64,000 nucleotides of DNA from Oikopleura dioica. Its lineage: Eukaryota > Chordata > Appendicularia > Copelata > Oikopleuridae. How positions within the stretch are numbered: the first letter of the stretch is position 1; the number at the start of each line of letters is the position of its first letter. Positions 20,150 to 31,697 of the stretch are shown here, piece after piece. The notes under the pieces are model-generated. The model saw only the letters and a program-made list of their open reading frames with translations. It had not been told where the DNA came from and made no database searches. Location: NCBI GenBank assembly GCA_907165135.1, contig OU015566.1, forward strand, positions 11,888,157-11,952,156, given 5' to 3'. Position numbers and translations under genes: made by a program.

Positions 20150-23100
20150 ATGCCAGTGAAAGACGGCGTGATTTTCTCCGAATGGGAAGGGCAAGAATTA
20201 GAAGAACCGGTCTGGTCCTGTCGACTCAGCGGCGATGGAGGAATGACCTTTTCTCAGGCGCAAAATTGCGAAGAGCAACAGAGGAAGATTTTGCAGAACA
20301 GCTTTCCGGGCGAATTCGAGGAGCAGTTGCTCAAGAAGATTCATCACAGCTTCTTGGATTTGGAAAAACTGGCGCAGAAATGCGTCAAAATGATCGAGAC
20401 ATCTGCGCTGAAACGAGGCGAGGAGGTGAGTTTCTTATCAACGATAGCTCTTGATTTTTAGCGCCAAATTTAAGCTGGAGGTATTCTAAATAAATATATC
20501 ATAAGTTCAACTTTCATTCGTTTAATTTTGTGAACTTTTGAGAGTAATAAGGTCTATCTCAGAACGAGTGCGCACTGAAAAGCCCTCTTTAGCTTCATGG
20601 GTTAAATTCTCTCTTCAGGTTTTCTACACATTCAAAGAAAACATGCATCAAGCAATGGTAACAGATGTCATTTTCAAATCTCCGAAAAAAGTCAAAAGTA
20701 CTAACAAAGAAAATATCCCCGTAAGTTCTTGTTCACTTATTCTTGCGAGTGAAACTCTCTTTCTAGGACTGCGTCTACGACATTTTATTGGTAGACTCGA
20801 ACAAAGAAAGAAACGGCGTGAGTCGCAAATCTCTCGTCAGAAGGTAAAAAGCAAAGAAAAACTTTGTCAAAAGAAGAATTCTAGCGTTGCTACTCCAGAT
20901 TTATCAATGATGAAGACCTTCATCCGAGCGCATGCCCGTCGCCATCCAGAGACGAGTTCCACTCCCTGGGTCGTCGACGACACTTTTAGGAGCATTTATG
21001 ACGTAAGTTGCGCAAACAGCTCCTTTTTCAAAAAAGCAGTTTCGAGAATAAAGCTGAAATTTCTCTATTTTTTCTATTTTTTAGATTCCCGCTAAAGTCG
21101 ATCTTGAAAAGATGAAAAACGGCCATTCAGGAGACCAAATGCAGACCAAGAAATTTGACATTTTTGAGAAAATGAAAGAAGGTTCCAAAGGAGCGAAAAA
21201 GGAGAAAACGACGAAGAGGAAAAAAGACCCAGAAGGTAAGTCTTACAATCGAAAAATAGTTAGATGTCTTTGGATGTCACTCGATTTGCATAGAAATCCG
21301 TAGATTTCTGTAGATGTATATGAATGTCACTTGATGTCTCGAAATGTCAATAGATGTCTGTTTATGTCTTTATGTCTCCTTATGTGGGAAACTTATCAAG
21401 CCATTTCAGATTCAATCCCGAAGAAGCCCAAAACAACAAAACCAAAGAAACAGTTCGTCCAGAAAACCATCGCCGATTCCTTCGCAAAAGCGGGGCAAAA
21501 GAAAGAAGCCTCGGACAAGCCAAAAGAAGTGACAATTCCTCCCCGCGTAATTGAATACATTCAAGAGCTGCAAATCCTCGATCGAAAAACGGACGATTAC
21601 TGGAGTTTGATGAAAAAGGTTGTGACTCCAGCGTGGAACCAGCCAGTCGCGTTTAGAGACAAGTGCAAAACGATGATGTCGAAATCGGTGGCTGAAGATT
21701 TCATGGCCGAATTCGCGATCAAAAGACTGGGGAACAAACCCAGTTCTACAAGGGACTGGCAGCTTATTGATCAAAGGGTGCGTAGCTAGGCATATCGGGC
21801 ATTATTTTTATTTAAATTTTCTAGGGAATGCGACCTCTTCCAGAATTCGCGCACATAACAGAATGTGTCGATTCCGACTTCTACTGGTTTACGCACAACG
21901 AGCAAATCGAGTTCCTCGACGTTTTATACATCTCCAACTATTTCCTCAACACGAATCTTGTGAAACTGCGACCGCTTGCAGAAGGCCAGGAGTACTCCAA
22001 CGCAGAGCTTCAACATGGTGCTTTCAAATTGGTACATGGATTGCTGAAGAATGATCTGGGAGTTTGTGCTTCTTTTTGGGCGAATTATCTCAGGTAAGAA
22101 TTGTCGAAAGTCACCAGAAAATAGCTCACAATTTAGACAAACGAGTCAAAAAGATAGAGCCAAGTTCCGCACCCTTCAAGTCTCCAGAAAGCTTCTCAAG
22201 AAGCCCGGTTGGCTAGCTGTCGCCGAATGGCACCTCGACTTAACGCCCTATCAACGCGCTCAAAAACTGATAAAATGTGCAGATGGATATATTGACCGAT
22301 ATCCGGACGAATGCACGCCGGAAAAGAAGACTTTTCCACTTGGAGTCGACCGTTCCGGGCGAACATACTGGGTGTTTTTCTTTGTTACATTTATTCTCGT
22401 CCAGCCGAATGAAGGGATTGGAGCAGGAACTGGACAGTGGTATGTTATCAAGGATGTTGAAACGCTCAAGAGGTGAGAAACGGACCAATTGTTATTGTCA
22501 TTACTAATTATCTAAGGACGATCGACCGACTTGATCCCCGTGGCGTCAACGAGCAAGCTTTGAAAGAAGTCCTCAAAGAAGAGCTAGAACCCGTGAAGAA
22601 GATTTTCAAAGAACGCGCTGATTTCGAAGCAAATCCTCCCTCTGAGCGCGTGTCTCGTTCCTCAAGTATGGATTGCAATCCAGATGAAATAGTCAAATCG
22701 CAGCTCGTGGAGCTAACTGAGCGACTGTACCAGGGCCAACTGTCGAACGTCGATGAAATTGAGCCTCTGCACGCTAGAATTAATACAATTGACGTGACGC
22801 CGACTGGAGATTCGGATGGACTGAACGATTTGAGAGAGCTGATATTTGAAGTGACCGACTCGATTATGGACAAAAATATCAAGAATCCGTCCCAGCTTCT
22901 GCCGCCGCATCGGGAGAAATTTTATAAAGTAAGTTACACACAAAAGCTAGGAAGATATTTGAGGAGTTGGAGGTCCAAGAACCCCTCAATTTTAGGAAGA
23001 ATATAATGCGCTTCTTTTATTTGATTTCTAGCTCGTTGAAGATGAAAAAATCTGTGGCCTATCCGTGCTGATAACTATCGTTTGGGAGAGCGTGGCTTGG

Positions 23101-23172
23101 GACAATTTCAAGCAGCGCAAGACCATCCGCTCTGCCCGCCTTCGCGCTCGCGTCGACTACAGCGAAGACTAG
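20150..23172 (+). CDS. WSTF/BAZ1B-like chromatin remodelling subunit without PHD finger and bromodomain
   Basis: Starts with a WAC-type domain (VWSCRLSGDGGMTFSQAQ, first exon about 20150-20427). A segment near 20905-21000 (FIRAHARRH then TPWVVDDTFRSIYD) matches the BAZ1B-specific block after the WAC domain. Next come a Lys-rich region with FVQKTIADSFAKAG, a DDT-like region, and WHIM motifs with FPLGVDRSGRTYWVF and a LDPRGVNEQALKEVL stretch. BAZ1 proteins are the non-catalytic partners of ISWI ATPases in nucleosome spacing; WSTF also phosphorylates H2A.X through its WAC region in mammals. The frame ends ARVDYSED at 23172, where the mammalian protein would go on to the PHD finger, and nothing downstream restores one. 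Several exons with introns of 40-190 bp. Loss or relocation of the reader domains is inferred. Confidence 0.82.
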
Positions 23173-24137
23173 AAATAATAAAAATACCGATCCTAAAAGA
23201 ATTCCATTGATGTGCCTACATACAGTAGCGGAGTAACAAAAACAATGTTCCACTTATTGATTACCTACCATTCTTATAATCGTAAACAAGTTATCTAAAA
23301 CTGCCGCAAAACTGCCTCCTGTTTTATTTCATGAAAAATAGCCAACTATCATTCACAGCTCAAGAAAAGCTGTCTTTATTCTTAGTTCAAGGTTATCAAT
23401 GAACACTTCTTGACTCTGCATCAAAGTTTATTTCCTTTTTCCGTTTGTCAAATAATTCATTCCTGGTGGTCATCAAAACTATGATTCCGAATTTCTGTCT
23501 TTTGAACGACAAAAGAATAAATTTGGATACTCGAATCTTCGTTCACTTTTTATTGAAATGAAGGAAAAGGGGTGAAGAGCTTCTCTCCAAACACAGGCAT
23601 TTGAGCATGAACAAACAGGATTTCGCATTCAAATCTTTGCATAAGCACCTTTTGCGGGTTCTCCAATGCAGAATAGTTCTTCTCCGATGAATCTGGTGCA
23701 TTTTCGAAGTCACAAAGCGACTGAACTTGACTGGGTCGCCAAAGCTTATCTTATTCTTTCTGAATCGACTGAGAATATTGACCTGAATGGACCCCTTGTT
23801 CTCCCTGTGACCTGATAATTCTGTCTCAGAAAAAGCATTTCATCAATCTCAATTTACTAATTATTGAGAGTACGTGTCTTCCAATGTGGTCGACACGAAG
23901 ATTGATTAGCACCAACTCAGCTGTCACCCAAAGGATTAATATAAATTATCAGAAAAAAGTGAACGAGAAAACACAGTAAAGAAGGAGAAAATAGGCGTAG
24001 ATGGCGCTTGGGCGTTGAGTTGTCTGCTCAATGCATCCAAGCCGTCACTTTATCGTGAAATGCGGCTTCAATCAAGATGCATATTTGATGAAAACTGAAT
24101 TTACCAGAAGAAAAACCTGTTAACAATTTTTTCGTTC
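23173..24137. other. Spacer of about 965 bp without a recognised gene
   Basis: AT-rich, stops frequent in all frames. I see no RNA gene or repeat structure. It should hold the 3' end of the WSTF-like gene and the control region of the channel gene. Confidence 0.55.
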
Positions 24138-26066
24138 ATGAATCTCTTCGTTTTTTCACTCTTCATACAGCCGTCGTTTGGAAAGAATGAGAGAGAATTA
24201 TACGATACGATCTTTAGGAACTACTCCAAAGATATCCGACCGACAAAACAAGCGAATTTATCCGTTCAAGAAAAAGTTAAAATTCTAGCGCGTCTTCGAT
24301 TCAAAGGAGTATTTCTAACTTTATGAAAGTTAACCTTGAACTGTACATAGCACAGCTCGTGAAAATCGACGAAGTAAATCAAATTATGGAGACGAAGCTT
24401 TGGCTGAAGCAGGATTGGATTGACTATAATCTGCGATGGAAGCCAGACAATTTCGGGGGAATTGACTCAATTCGTGTTCCCAGCGATATGATTTGGAAGC
24501 CAGATATTGTTTTGTACAATACAGCTGTTGGGGATTTTCAGGTCTAGCGTCGTCAGAAGCCTTGTCTAGCCGGGGAGATAAAAAAGTTCAGCCTTGTAAA
24601 TAAGTTATGACGCCAGTTAAAAGTCTACTCAAAGGACGAAGGCGATTATTTGGCATAATGGCCAGGTGATTTGGATGCCACCGGCGATCTTCAAAAGTAG
24701 CTGTGCAATTGATGTTACCTACTTTCCCTTCGATGCGCAGAACTGCACAATGAAATTCGGCTCTTGGACGAATGATCTCAGGTACATAGCAACCTCTCAT
24801 CGACAGACTATCAAAAATATCGTTCATAATTTAGTCGGATAGACTTGCAGATAAAAGGTCCTGAGGGTCCTCATGGAACGCAGGCAAATAATTCAAGCTA
24901 TTGGGAGTCTGGAGAGTGGGAAATCATGGACTCGTATGGCTACCACCATGCTCGAAAGTACAATTGCTGCGAGAAGGTTTTCCCGGATATTGTTTACTCA
25001 TTCCATATTCGAAGATTGCCGCTGTTTTATACGATCAATCTCATTATACCGGTATGAGTTATGCTTTCATAATTTTTCATAAGCAAATCAATCAATTTCA
25101 TCCTTCGCGTAAGTTTTTTCAACCGAGTTTTCTGATTGTTAAATTACGATTATCTCCAATTTAATCGTAAAACAAAGACTTGGTTCTTATGAAACTTGAG
25201 ATAATCAATTCCAAAGTGCCTGCTCATATCATTCCTGACCGTGCTGGTGCTCTACCTTCCATCGGACTCAGGAGAAAAGATCACTCTTTGCATTTCGGTC
25301 CTGCTCACGCTGACTGTTTTCCTCCTTGTCATCACTGAAATCATTCCCTCGACATCTTTGGTCGTCCCATTGATTGGAGAGTATTTGCTGTTTACGATGA
25401 TTTTTGTGACATTGTCAATCATGATTTCAGTCTTCGTTCTCAATATTCATACTCGAAACCCGCTGACACATAAAGGTATATTAAAATTTCAATCGATTTA
25501 TTACTGACCATCTTTGTTTATGATCTCTATACATAATTCTTCAGTTCCTCCTTGGATACGCCTTGTTTTCCTAAAAATCATGCCAACTATTTTAATGATG
25601 CCATCTCCTAAATCATCCTTCCAAACAAAGCGGAAATCGCGCCACAAGGTGAGTTACAGATATCAAGATAAAATGAATTTATATATTCTTCGATGTTCAC
25701 TGACGACAATGCGGGCTTAATTATGTGTATTTTAGATGGCGGTCACAGGTGTATTTTATAACAGTTTAGAGATAGTTTCGAAACATTGATTGAAGATCGT
25801 AACATTCTCTTCTCAATTTTCCATTCCAAATCGGCACGTCTCTATTTTAGTTCTCCTACGACCGTCTAATTGACGAGTCCCTAATTTGCGCGATGGATGC
25901 GATAGCTGAAATCGCTTACATCCTGATGGAAGAAGAAGAACTTCTCCAGGCTGAAAATGAGTGGCGATTTATCGCCATGGTCGTTGACAGAGCATTCCTT
26001 TGGCTCTTCGTGATCGTCTGTCTGCTCGGAACAACGACATTATTTATACAACCTCTTGGTGCATAG
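24138..26066 (+). CDS. Nicotinic acetylcholine receptor-like cys-loop channel subunit (alpha type)
   Basis: Seven exons: 24138 to about 24256, about 24328-24541, 24624-24781, 24835-25051, 25217-25475, 25545-25648 and 25851-26066. Signal peptide, then [23 protein letters not shown], the 13-residue cys-loop [15 protein letters not shown] and the vicinal cysteines KYNCCE that mark ligand-binding alpha subunits. M1-M3 follow, with M2 carrying [11 protein letters not shown], then a short cytoplasmic loop and M4 near the C-terminus. Such subunits form pentameric cation channels gated by acetylcholine; the Glu before M2 favours cations. The first intron is unclear: the family alignment wants the frame to jump from NLSVQ to [10 protein letters not shown], and no GT-AG pair does this. 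The cytoplasmic loop between M3 and M4 is shorter than in vertebrate subunits. Confidence 0.9.
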
Positions 26067-26545
26067 AAATAAACAAACACAGACTCACTTTTCCATCCAT
26101 TCATATTTTTTCGACGCCAAAATTCGAAGTTCAAATCATCGAACTTTTTATCGGTCGGAAAAAAGTCCGTATGCTTAGCAAAGTTACATTTGTCCTGACA
26201 CTCCAGATCAACGGTCCCAAATCGAGATCATCAGAGTTTTCGTTGTGAATGTCAAAGCTATCTCGAAGATTACCTAAACGTACATTATGTAGTTTTTATG
26301 AGAGTATGAAGTATATACTGCGAGCTAATCTTTCCTCCTGAAAAAGAAAAAAAAATATATCGATTGATTTTGTTACGGAAATATCCTGAAATGGCGAAAT
26401 ATAAGAACGTCATAAATCTTCTTTTAAAATCTAGCGCCATCACACCTCCAATCTTCTCAGTTTTAAACGATGATGCCCCTTGAAATCTTCCGTCAATTAA
26501 AGTTTAAATTAAAAAAGAAATAAAATTATAAATAGAAAAAAAAAC
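26067..26545. other. Spacer between channel gene and small peptide gene
   Basis: No coding frame supported. A TATAAATA motif at about 26527 lies 19 bases before the ATG of the next gene and could belong to its promoter or 5' UTR. Confidence 0.45.
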
Positions 26546-26710
26546 ATGAAAGGTCTCATTTTTGTCATCGTCATTTTGCAAACTCTCGCTTTCGTCGCAG
26601 GTACAGCTCCTCGCATTCAAAACAGAAGGTAATGCCACAAAGACGAACAGTGCCGACGCCTTCTTGCCAGAAGAACTTCACGACGAAACATGGGAAAAAT
26701 TTTTTGGTGA
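26546..26710 (+). pseudogene. Cationic secreted peptide, copy 1, with premature stop
   Basis: A 55-codon span of exactly the same length as the gene at 29099-29263. It begins MKGLIFVIVILQTLAFVAG (signal peptide) and ends CRRLLARRTSRRNMGKIFW, clearly paralogous to the other copy. Codon 29 (26630-26632) is TAA where the paralogue has GAA. Either this copy is a recent pseudogene or the stop is removed by splicing: a 42 bp interval from GTACAG (26601) to CAAAG (26642) would join in frame and skip it, at the cost of one cysteine. AATAAA follows at about 26759. Confidence 0.6.
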
Positions 26711-27214
26711 AAACATCTGACTGTCTTACTGTTCAACTCTCTCATCCTCTCTCTTTCCAATAAACGAAAAATCAAGATTACTTTCTATTACTTTCTAATT
26801 AAAAATAAATTTGACTAAATGATGAGCTTTCATTTATTCTAGGCATGGGAATGTCAAAGAAAATTTGACGTTTGCGTGTGGTTCCTCAGTGACAGATGCT
26901 CTCCAAAAATGAATACGACTGTCTTTTACCTCGAGGCTCCGACATCCCAAGATCATCGGAAAGGTTATTTAAATGCAATAGCAGCATTAGTAATGCTTTT
27001 CAAGCGAAACTTGTAAAGAAAAGAGAGTTTTTCTTACCAGCAAATGATTTGATAAAAGCAAGAGTCGGAGAATCAAGTATACAGTATACAGTATACTGTA
27101 TACTGGTAAAACCTGAAAATGGCGAGTTTATGGAAGGTGAGGAGTCCAAATAGGTACCGATTTGAAAATGAGATAACAGCTGTGAGCTAGCGCGGCGGTT
27201 CAAGAGTAGCTTGG
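26711..27214. other. Spacer with a GTATAC palindrome
   Basis: Mostly AT-rich. At 27076-27104 lies a run of GTATAC / CAGTATAC units whose right part (27083-27104) is a perfect palindrome. Relatives of this motif occur near 28548 and 57665-57755. No gene is supported. Confidence 0.5.
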
Positions 27215-27225
27215 GGGTAGAAGTG

Positions 27226-27536
27226 GTAGACGGCAGGTTCACGTCTTTATAAAGAATGATTCTTTTTTCAAAGAATGATTCTTTTTCGCAAAGAATGATT
27301 CTTTTTGGGGCTTCTGAAAATGATACTGTAAAAGAAATTCAAAATTTCAGAAGCAATTTCTCGTTAGAGAAAAAGATGAACGAAGGAGAGTGCGCTTCGC
27401 GCCAGCTTTATAAAAAGTCCAGAGATATTTTAAGTCAAGAATTTAAAAAAATGGAAAAAACAGTTTTTATGTCATTTTTCTCTAGAACATTGCAAAAAAG
27501 AATCATTCTTTATAAAGACGTGAACCTGCCGTCAAC
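27226..27536. mobile_element. MITE with about 43 bp TIRs and an 11 bp target duplication
   Basis: The ends GTAGACGGCAGGTTCACGTC and GACGTGAACCTGCCGTCAAC are inverted copies with one mismatch, continuing into TTTATAAAGAATGATTCTTT. The left end adds further direct copies of AAAGAATGATTCTTT. GGGTAGAAGTG flanks both sides (27215-27225 and 27537-27547). The 311 bp interior has no transposase. A 9-11 bp duplication with long TIRs points to a Mutator-like family. Confidence 0.85.
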
Positions 27537-27608
27537 GGGTAGAAGTGATGGTAATCTAGGTCGTAATCGGGACGGATCTCTTCGGTGCAAGCGTAATTCG
27601 CAAAAAAT

Positions 27609-27972
27609 ATGGCGGCTAAGCATAAATTTAATTTTCCTACTTACGAAGAAGTGAAAGAGAAAATCAAAGAACTGGCCAGAGAACTCAAACCAGGTCTCTC
27701 ACTCCCCCTAGTCTATCTTATAACCGCGGGTCAAAGGATAAATAGCAGCATTTTCTGGATATTTGAAGGGTGTCACAACCGAAATTTTGCAATGAATCTC
27801 TACTTGTCAAAAAAAGAGATTTCGAATCAGCCTGAAGATTGGCAACGAAGGTTTATTTTATTAAAAATTCTTTTTCTAATGATCTCCTAGAAATATCCGA
27901 GAAATTTGCCGCCAATTTGGCTCCCCAGATGAGCCCATCGTCCAGTTTAAATCAGTTTATTGCGAATTATAA
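27609..27972 (+). CDS. Unknown 107-residue protein
   Basis: Exon 27609-27850 begins MAAKHKFNFPTYEEVKEKIK. A 40 bp intron with GT donor and CTCCTAG acceptor leads to exon 27891-27972, ending VQFKSVYCEL. The join keeps frame (108 codons). The N-terminus is a charged helix and the rest looks globular and soluble (SSIFWIFEGCHNRNF, WQRRNIREICRQFGSPDE). I do not recognise the family. The stop is followed within 5 bases by a GGCAACAA tandem repeat. Confidence 0.55.
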
Positions 27973-27976
27973 TTTG

Positions 27977-28044
27977 GGCAACAAAGGCAACAAGGGCAAC
28001 AAAGGCAACAAGGGCAACAAAGGCAACATGTTGCCCTTGTTGCC
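27977..28044. repeat. GGCAACAAAGGCAACAAG tandem repeat with an inverted tail
   Basis: About three 18 bp units directly after the stop of the 107-residue gene, then ATGTTGCCCTTGTTGCC, which is the inverted form, so the end can fold back. Related blocks at 28443-28540 share GTTGCCATTTTCAGGTTTT and CCCTTGTTGCC, suggesting fragments of one repeat family. Confidence 0.75.
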
Positions 28045-29098
28045 ATTTTCAGGTTTTGAGCACTTGCGCCGATTTTGATTTGGCAGTTGTTGTTGTTTTT
28101 AAAAGCGCGTCTCTAGAATTGTTTTTTATGAATTCTTCTGCGTTCTACTTGGCTTAGTCTGGGAAATTCAAGAGGGCAACACACAGCAAAGACGAATTAA
28201 GTTAAATAAAATGATATTGTTGTGCAACGAATGGCATTCCGAAATCAAATGACGACTTAAAAAACAACTAACTTCACTGTTTCACAATATTTAAAGGAGG
28301 TAACAATCAACGCTGTTGAGCACGCTGGGGGCCTGCGGCCCTTGCGCGCAAAACATGGTAGAGAACTCATTTTTGCAGGAGGCCAACTTTCTCTACTTTC
28401 GCGCTTTCATCTCTAGAAGATGTTGTTTTTCTAAGCGAAGGAATGTTGCCATTTTCAGGTTTTGGAGACTTGAAGCTGTTTTTTTAGATGCCCTTGTTGC
28501 CTTTGTTGCCCCGTGTTGCCCTTGTTGGCATTTTCAGGTTTTTCGAGTATACTGTATGCTCTATAATTTGCTACTAACAAATTGATAGATAAGGGTTTCA
28601 ATTATTTCAAAAAGATTCTTTTAAGTTCGCAAAAGCGTTTTTATATCTAACAATTATGCTTTTTATCAGACAATTTTGTTGACTTTATTCATAAAATACC
28701 TTCTTAGTATCTTCTTAGTTTCTCACGTATTTATGGGCCAATATGATATTGCCAATATTCTCATTTTTCATAAAATCAAAAAGTAGACGCGTCAAAAATA
28801 TCCAAGACTATTGCAACTAATATTAAACTATTCACATGAGTACTCTTACAAATGGACAAATAGAAATGCAGTGTTGATGAAATCTTGTTTGAAATACCAA
28901 TGTATATGAGGAAGTAAGTTATTATCATATTCAGGAATAAATATGCTTATCCCTTGAGTAGTTGAAATAGTTGACTAGAAGATAAATTCTTCCAAACCTT
29001 CAACAGCGCCATCAGCGTTCCCATCCCACGTTTTAAACGAGAGTGCCTCTCTCACTCGTTCAAACTTTGATAGTAAAAAGTCGAAGAAATAACTCGAA
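28045..29098. other. Spacer of about 1 kb with repeat fragments
   Basis: Contains diverged copies of the GGCAAC/TTGCC family (28443-28540) and a GTATAC-type motif (about 28548). No coding frame is supported. Confidence 0.5.
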
Positions 29099-29263
29099 AT
29101 GAAGTGCAATTTTTTACTTTCCCTTTCGCTACAAACGCTTGTTTTGATCGGCGGGGTAGGCGCTCAAAGCCCAAGCTACCAAGAATGCCTCAAAAACGCA
29201 CATTGTCGACGACTTCTTGCCAGGCGACTTTCGAGAAGAAACGCTGGAAATATCTTCTGGTGA
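29099..29263 (+). CDS. Short cationic secreted peptide, copy 2 (intact)
   Basis: A single-exon, 54-residue frame: signal peptide MKCNFLLSLSLQTLVLIGG, then a short linker, two cysteines (ECLKNAHC) and a basic tail RRLLARRLSRRNAGNIFW. The mature part carries many arginines and ends in an aromatic IFW, which resembles host-defence or neuropeptide-like peptides, but no family is recognised and activity is not shown by sequence. The same length and the same C-terminus occur in the copy at 26546. AATAAA lies about 55 bp downstream. Below the length that usual ORF filters report. Confidence 0.6.
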   Translation: MKCNFLLSLSLQTLVLIGGVGAQSPSYQECLKNAHCRRLLARRLSRRNAGNIFW

Positions 29264-29489
29264 TCTTCGGTTCTATTTTTCTGTTTTAACAAAATCTGTT
29301 TATGCCCTTTGATGAAAATAAATCCGTTAAATAAAAACGTCTCTGATCCCAAATTTTCGAATTCTCATCCTTGATTTCAGCATCGTTTTTTGACAAAATG
29401 ATAGGAAAAAATAAATTCAACTCATATTTTATTAATTAAAATGTGTTTAAAATCTAGATAAGTACAATAAGTACTATAAGCATTGAAAA

Positions 29490-31697
29490 CTAGACATCTT
29501 CGTTAGCAGCAAACGGAGCCATACTTGGCCTTCTTTCCGAACTCCTGTGGTGAATTTGGTGGCAAACCCTGAATTAAATTTTTAATGTGATGAGTTACTA
29601 TTGTGATTTACAGCATTTCGTCTTCGTCAGAAGCGAATGGAGCCATGGATGGATGATGAGCGCTTTTTCGATACAAACGAGTTGACATTCTATTTTGACG
29701 AGTTTCAATCTCTTCGTCTTCAGCGGTCTTGATGCCGAGGAATTTTACGAGGTACTGGATCGCGCCTCCTTGAATGATGGACGTAAACATGATGATGGCG
29801 ATGCAGGTGGAGAGGAACTTGTGGATATGTGGGATTTCGGCAGTGTGGGTCAGCATTTTCGTCAAAGAAAAGGCGATTCCTCCTCGAAGTCCGCTCATCG
29901 CAATCATCATCTGATCGTTGTAGCAAATCTTATCGGTTCTTTTTCAGAGCTTTTTTTGTATTTAAGACCAAGTTTTTGACATGGCAGAAATACTGTAAAT
30001 TCGTTCCACAATGACTAGCAGCCTATCTGATAATAAAAAGAGCCCTTTTCCTGAAATAATTGAGCAGATAGGTAAGACCATATGTTGCGACGAATCTATA
30101 CATGAGAACCGTAATCAGCGTAAAGAAAAACAATCCAGTATTCCAGTGAGCTTGGAAATCAACGAGGAATTCTTCGACAACGGTGATTCCAAGGAAGATG
30201 AAGATCACGTGCTCAGCGATATTCGCAAGCATTCTCAATAATGCTTCCGTGACGATTTGGGTGTTTTCGTCGACTTCAGTTTTTATTCGTTGCTTTTTAA
30301 AAGGGATTTAGAATGTTGTCAAAAGAGTTTTGTTTATGTTGATCGATTGACAATTTAATGTGATGAATTTTAGTCCCAGCCTTGAGCGTAAACGAGCAAA
30401 AAATGATGGATAAAATGGCAGAGAGCCCAAGCAACTCTGCAAGCAAGTAAGAGGTGTAGCAAAATATAACGACAAGGAGCGGCTCCACGATGCGTAGTTT
30501 TTTCGTGAACTTGAAGGTAAACGAGGCTCAGCTTGTGTTCCCGGAGGTCAATCAGGACCACACCCTGGATGAATTATTTTTATATCAAGACGATTTATGA
30601 CTATTCTATGGTGTCATGTAAACAAATAAATTAAAGCCAACATGCGTCTGAAAATTGTGGGAGCACATTCCTACATATCCATAGACGAATCCGAGAATCG
30701 TCCCACCGCCAGCTACGATGGCAAATTTGAGGAAGACTCGAACCAAATTGAGTTCAAGATGCAACTCGTCCAGCCCCAAAAAGCTTTCGAAGACTTCAAA
30801 CAGCACGACAGCGACTCCATCATTCAAAATAGACTCTCCAAAGACTGTAATCTAAGCTTGGGTCACATCTTATTATCATTTCTAGCAAATATCAGACAGA
30901 TCGTTGACCCTCTCGTAAAGAACCGCGTGCACGTGGATTTCGTTAAATACAGCAATCACTGTAACTGGATCGACAGCACTCATGATCGAGCCGAAAAGTA
31001 GAAACTCACGTGCCCCAAGATCTAAAGTTTTAGTTAAGACAAGCCAATAAATTGCTGTCTGTTCAGTACCTCCTTCTTCGTCGTCTAGTCCGGGCATCCA
31101 TCCTAAGACAAATGCGGCGTAGAGGGTGAATCCAATGGCGATGGCGTTGAAAATTGTTCCAGCAACAGCGAAAGTCAAAATTGTTCCAATATTTTCCAAA
31201 AAATCCTGATTGCGATGTTGGTCAAAAGAAAAAAAAGCACAAGTCACCTTTTTGGGAAGAAAGTAGCCAGCTTCGAGCATAATGGGTGGCAAGAAGAATG
31301 TAAAGAAAATCGTTGGTGTGAAAAGATGCTCCGCTATTTCCTTTCTAAAAGAAGACAAAATCACTGGAGTAGAACAAGAAAAAGTACTTGCCCATAAATA
31401 GCATAGTGAAATTCTCCTATTATGCAGCCAATGACGATTAGCAAAACGCATTCTGGTAAACTTTTGAAGTATTTATTGACCTTATAAAAAATAATTTTTG
31501 AGAAGCCAGCGACCATGATGACGGTGCAGGCTAACAAAGGTACTTGAACATCATCCCAGTGAATATTTATAAGCTTTTAGGAGGATAAATCATTGTCAGT
31601 TAGTCGACTGTACTAATTGAATTAACAAATTTAAACTTCTTCCCGGTATAATAGTCTTAACTTCATGATCATCATCGTGTTCTGAAGCGACTGTCAT
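29490..31697 (-). CDS. SLC9-family Na+/H+ exchanger (NHE)
   Basis: About ten exons; the first six are 31614-31697, 31392-31573, 31248-31344, 31070-31205, 30908-31021 and 30642-30844, each joining in frame. Family motifs in order: VQVPLLACTVIMVAG, LPPIMLEAGYFLP, ENIGTILTFAVAGT, LLFGSIMSAVDPVTVIAVF, GESILNDGVAVVLFEVFE (the ND pair is the ion site), RIVEPLL, ANIAEHVIFIFLG and MSGLRGGIAFSL. NHEs swap protons for sodium and set cell pH and volume; the motifs resemble the plasma-membrane group. The cytoplasmic tail is very short for that group. Several introns use GC donors (GCAAGT at 31391). The last two exons each encode a PSMAPFA(S/A)(D/N)ED motif; the final stop is at 29490. Confidence 0.9.

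Noticed and set aside
29104..29289. A 61-codon frame overlapping the small peptide gene
   Set aside because: It is in another frame and lacks a signal peptide. The 54-residue frame at 29099 is matched by a paralogue of the same length.
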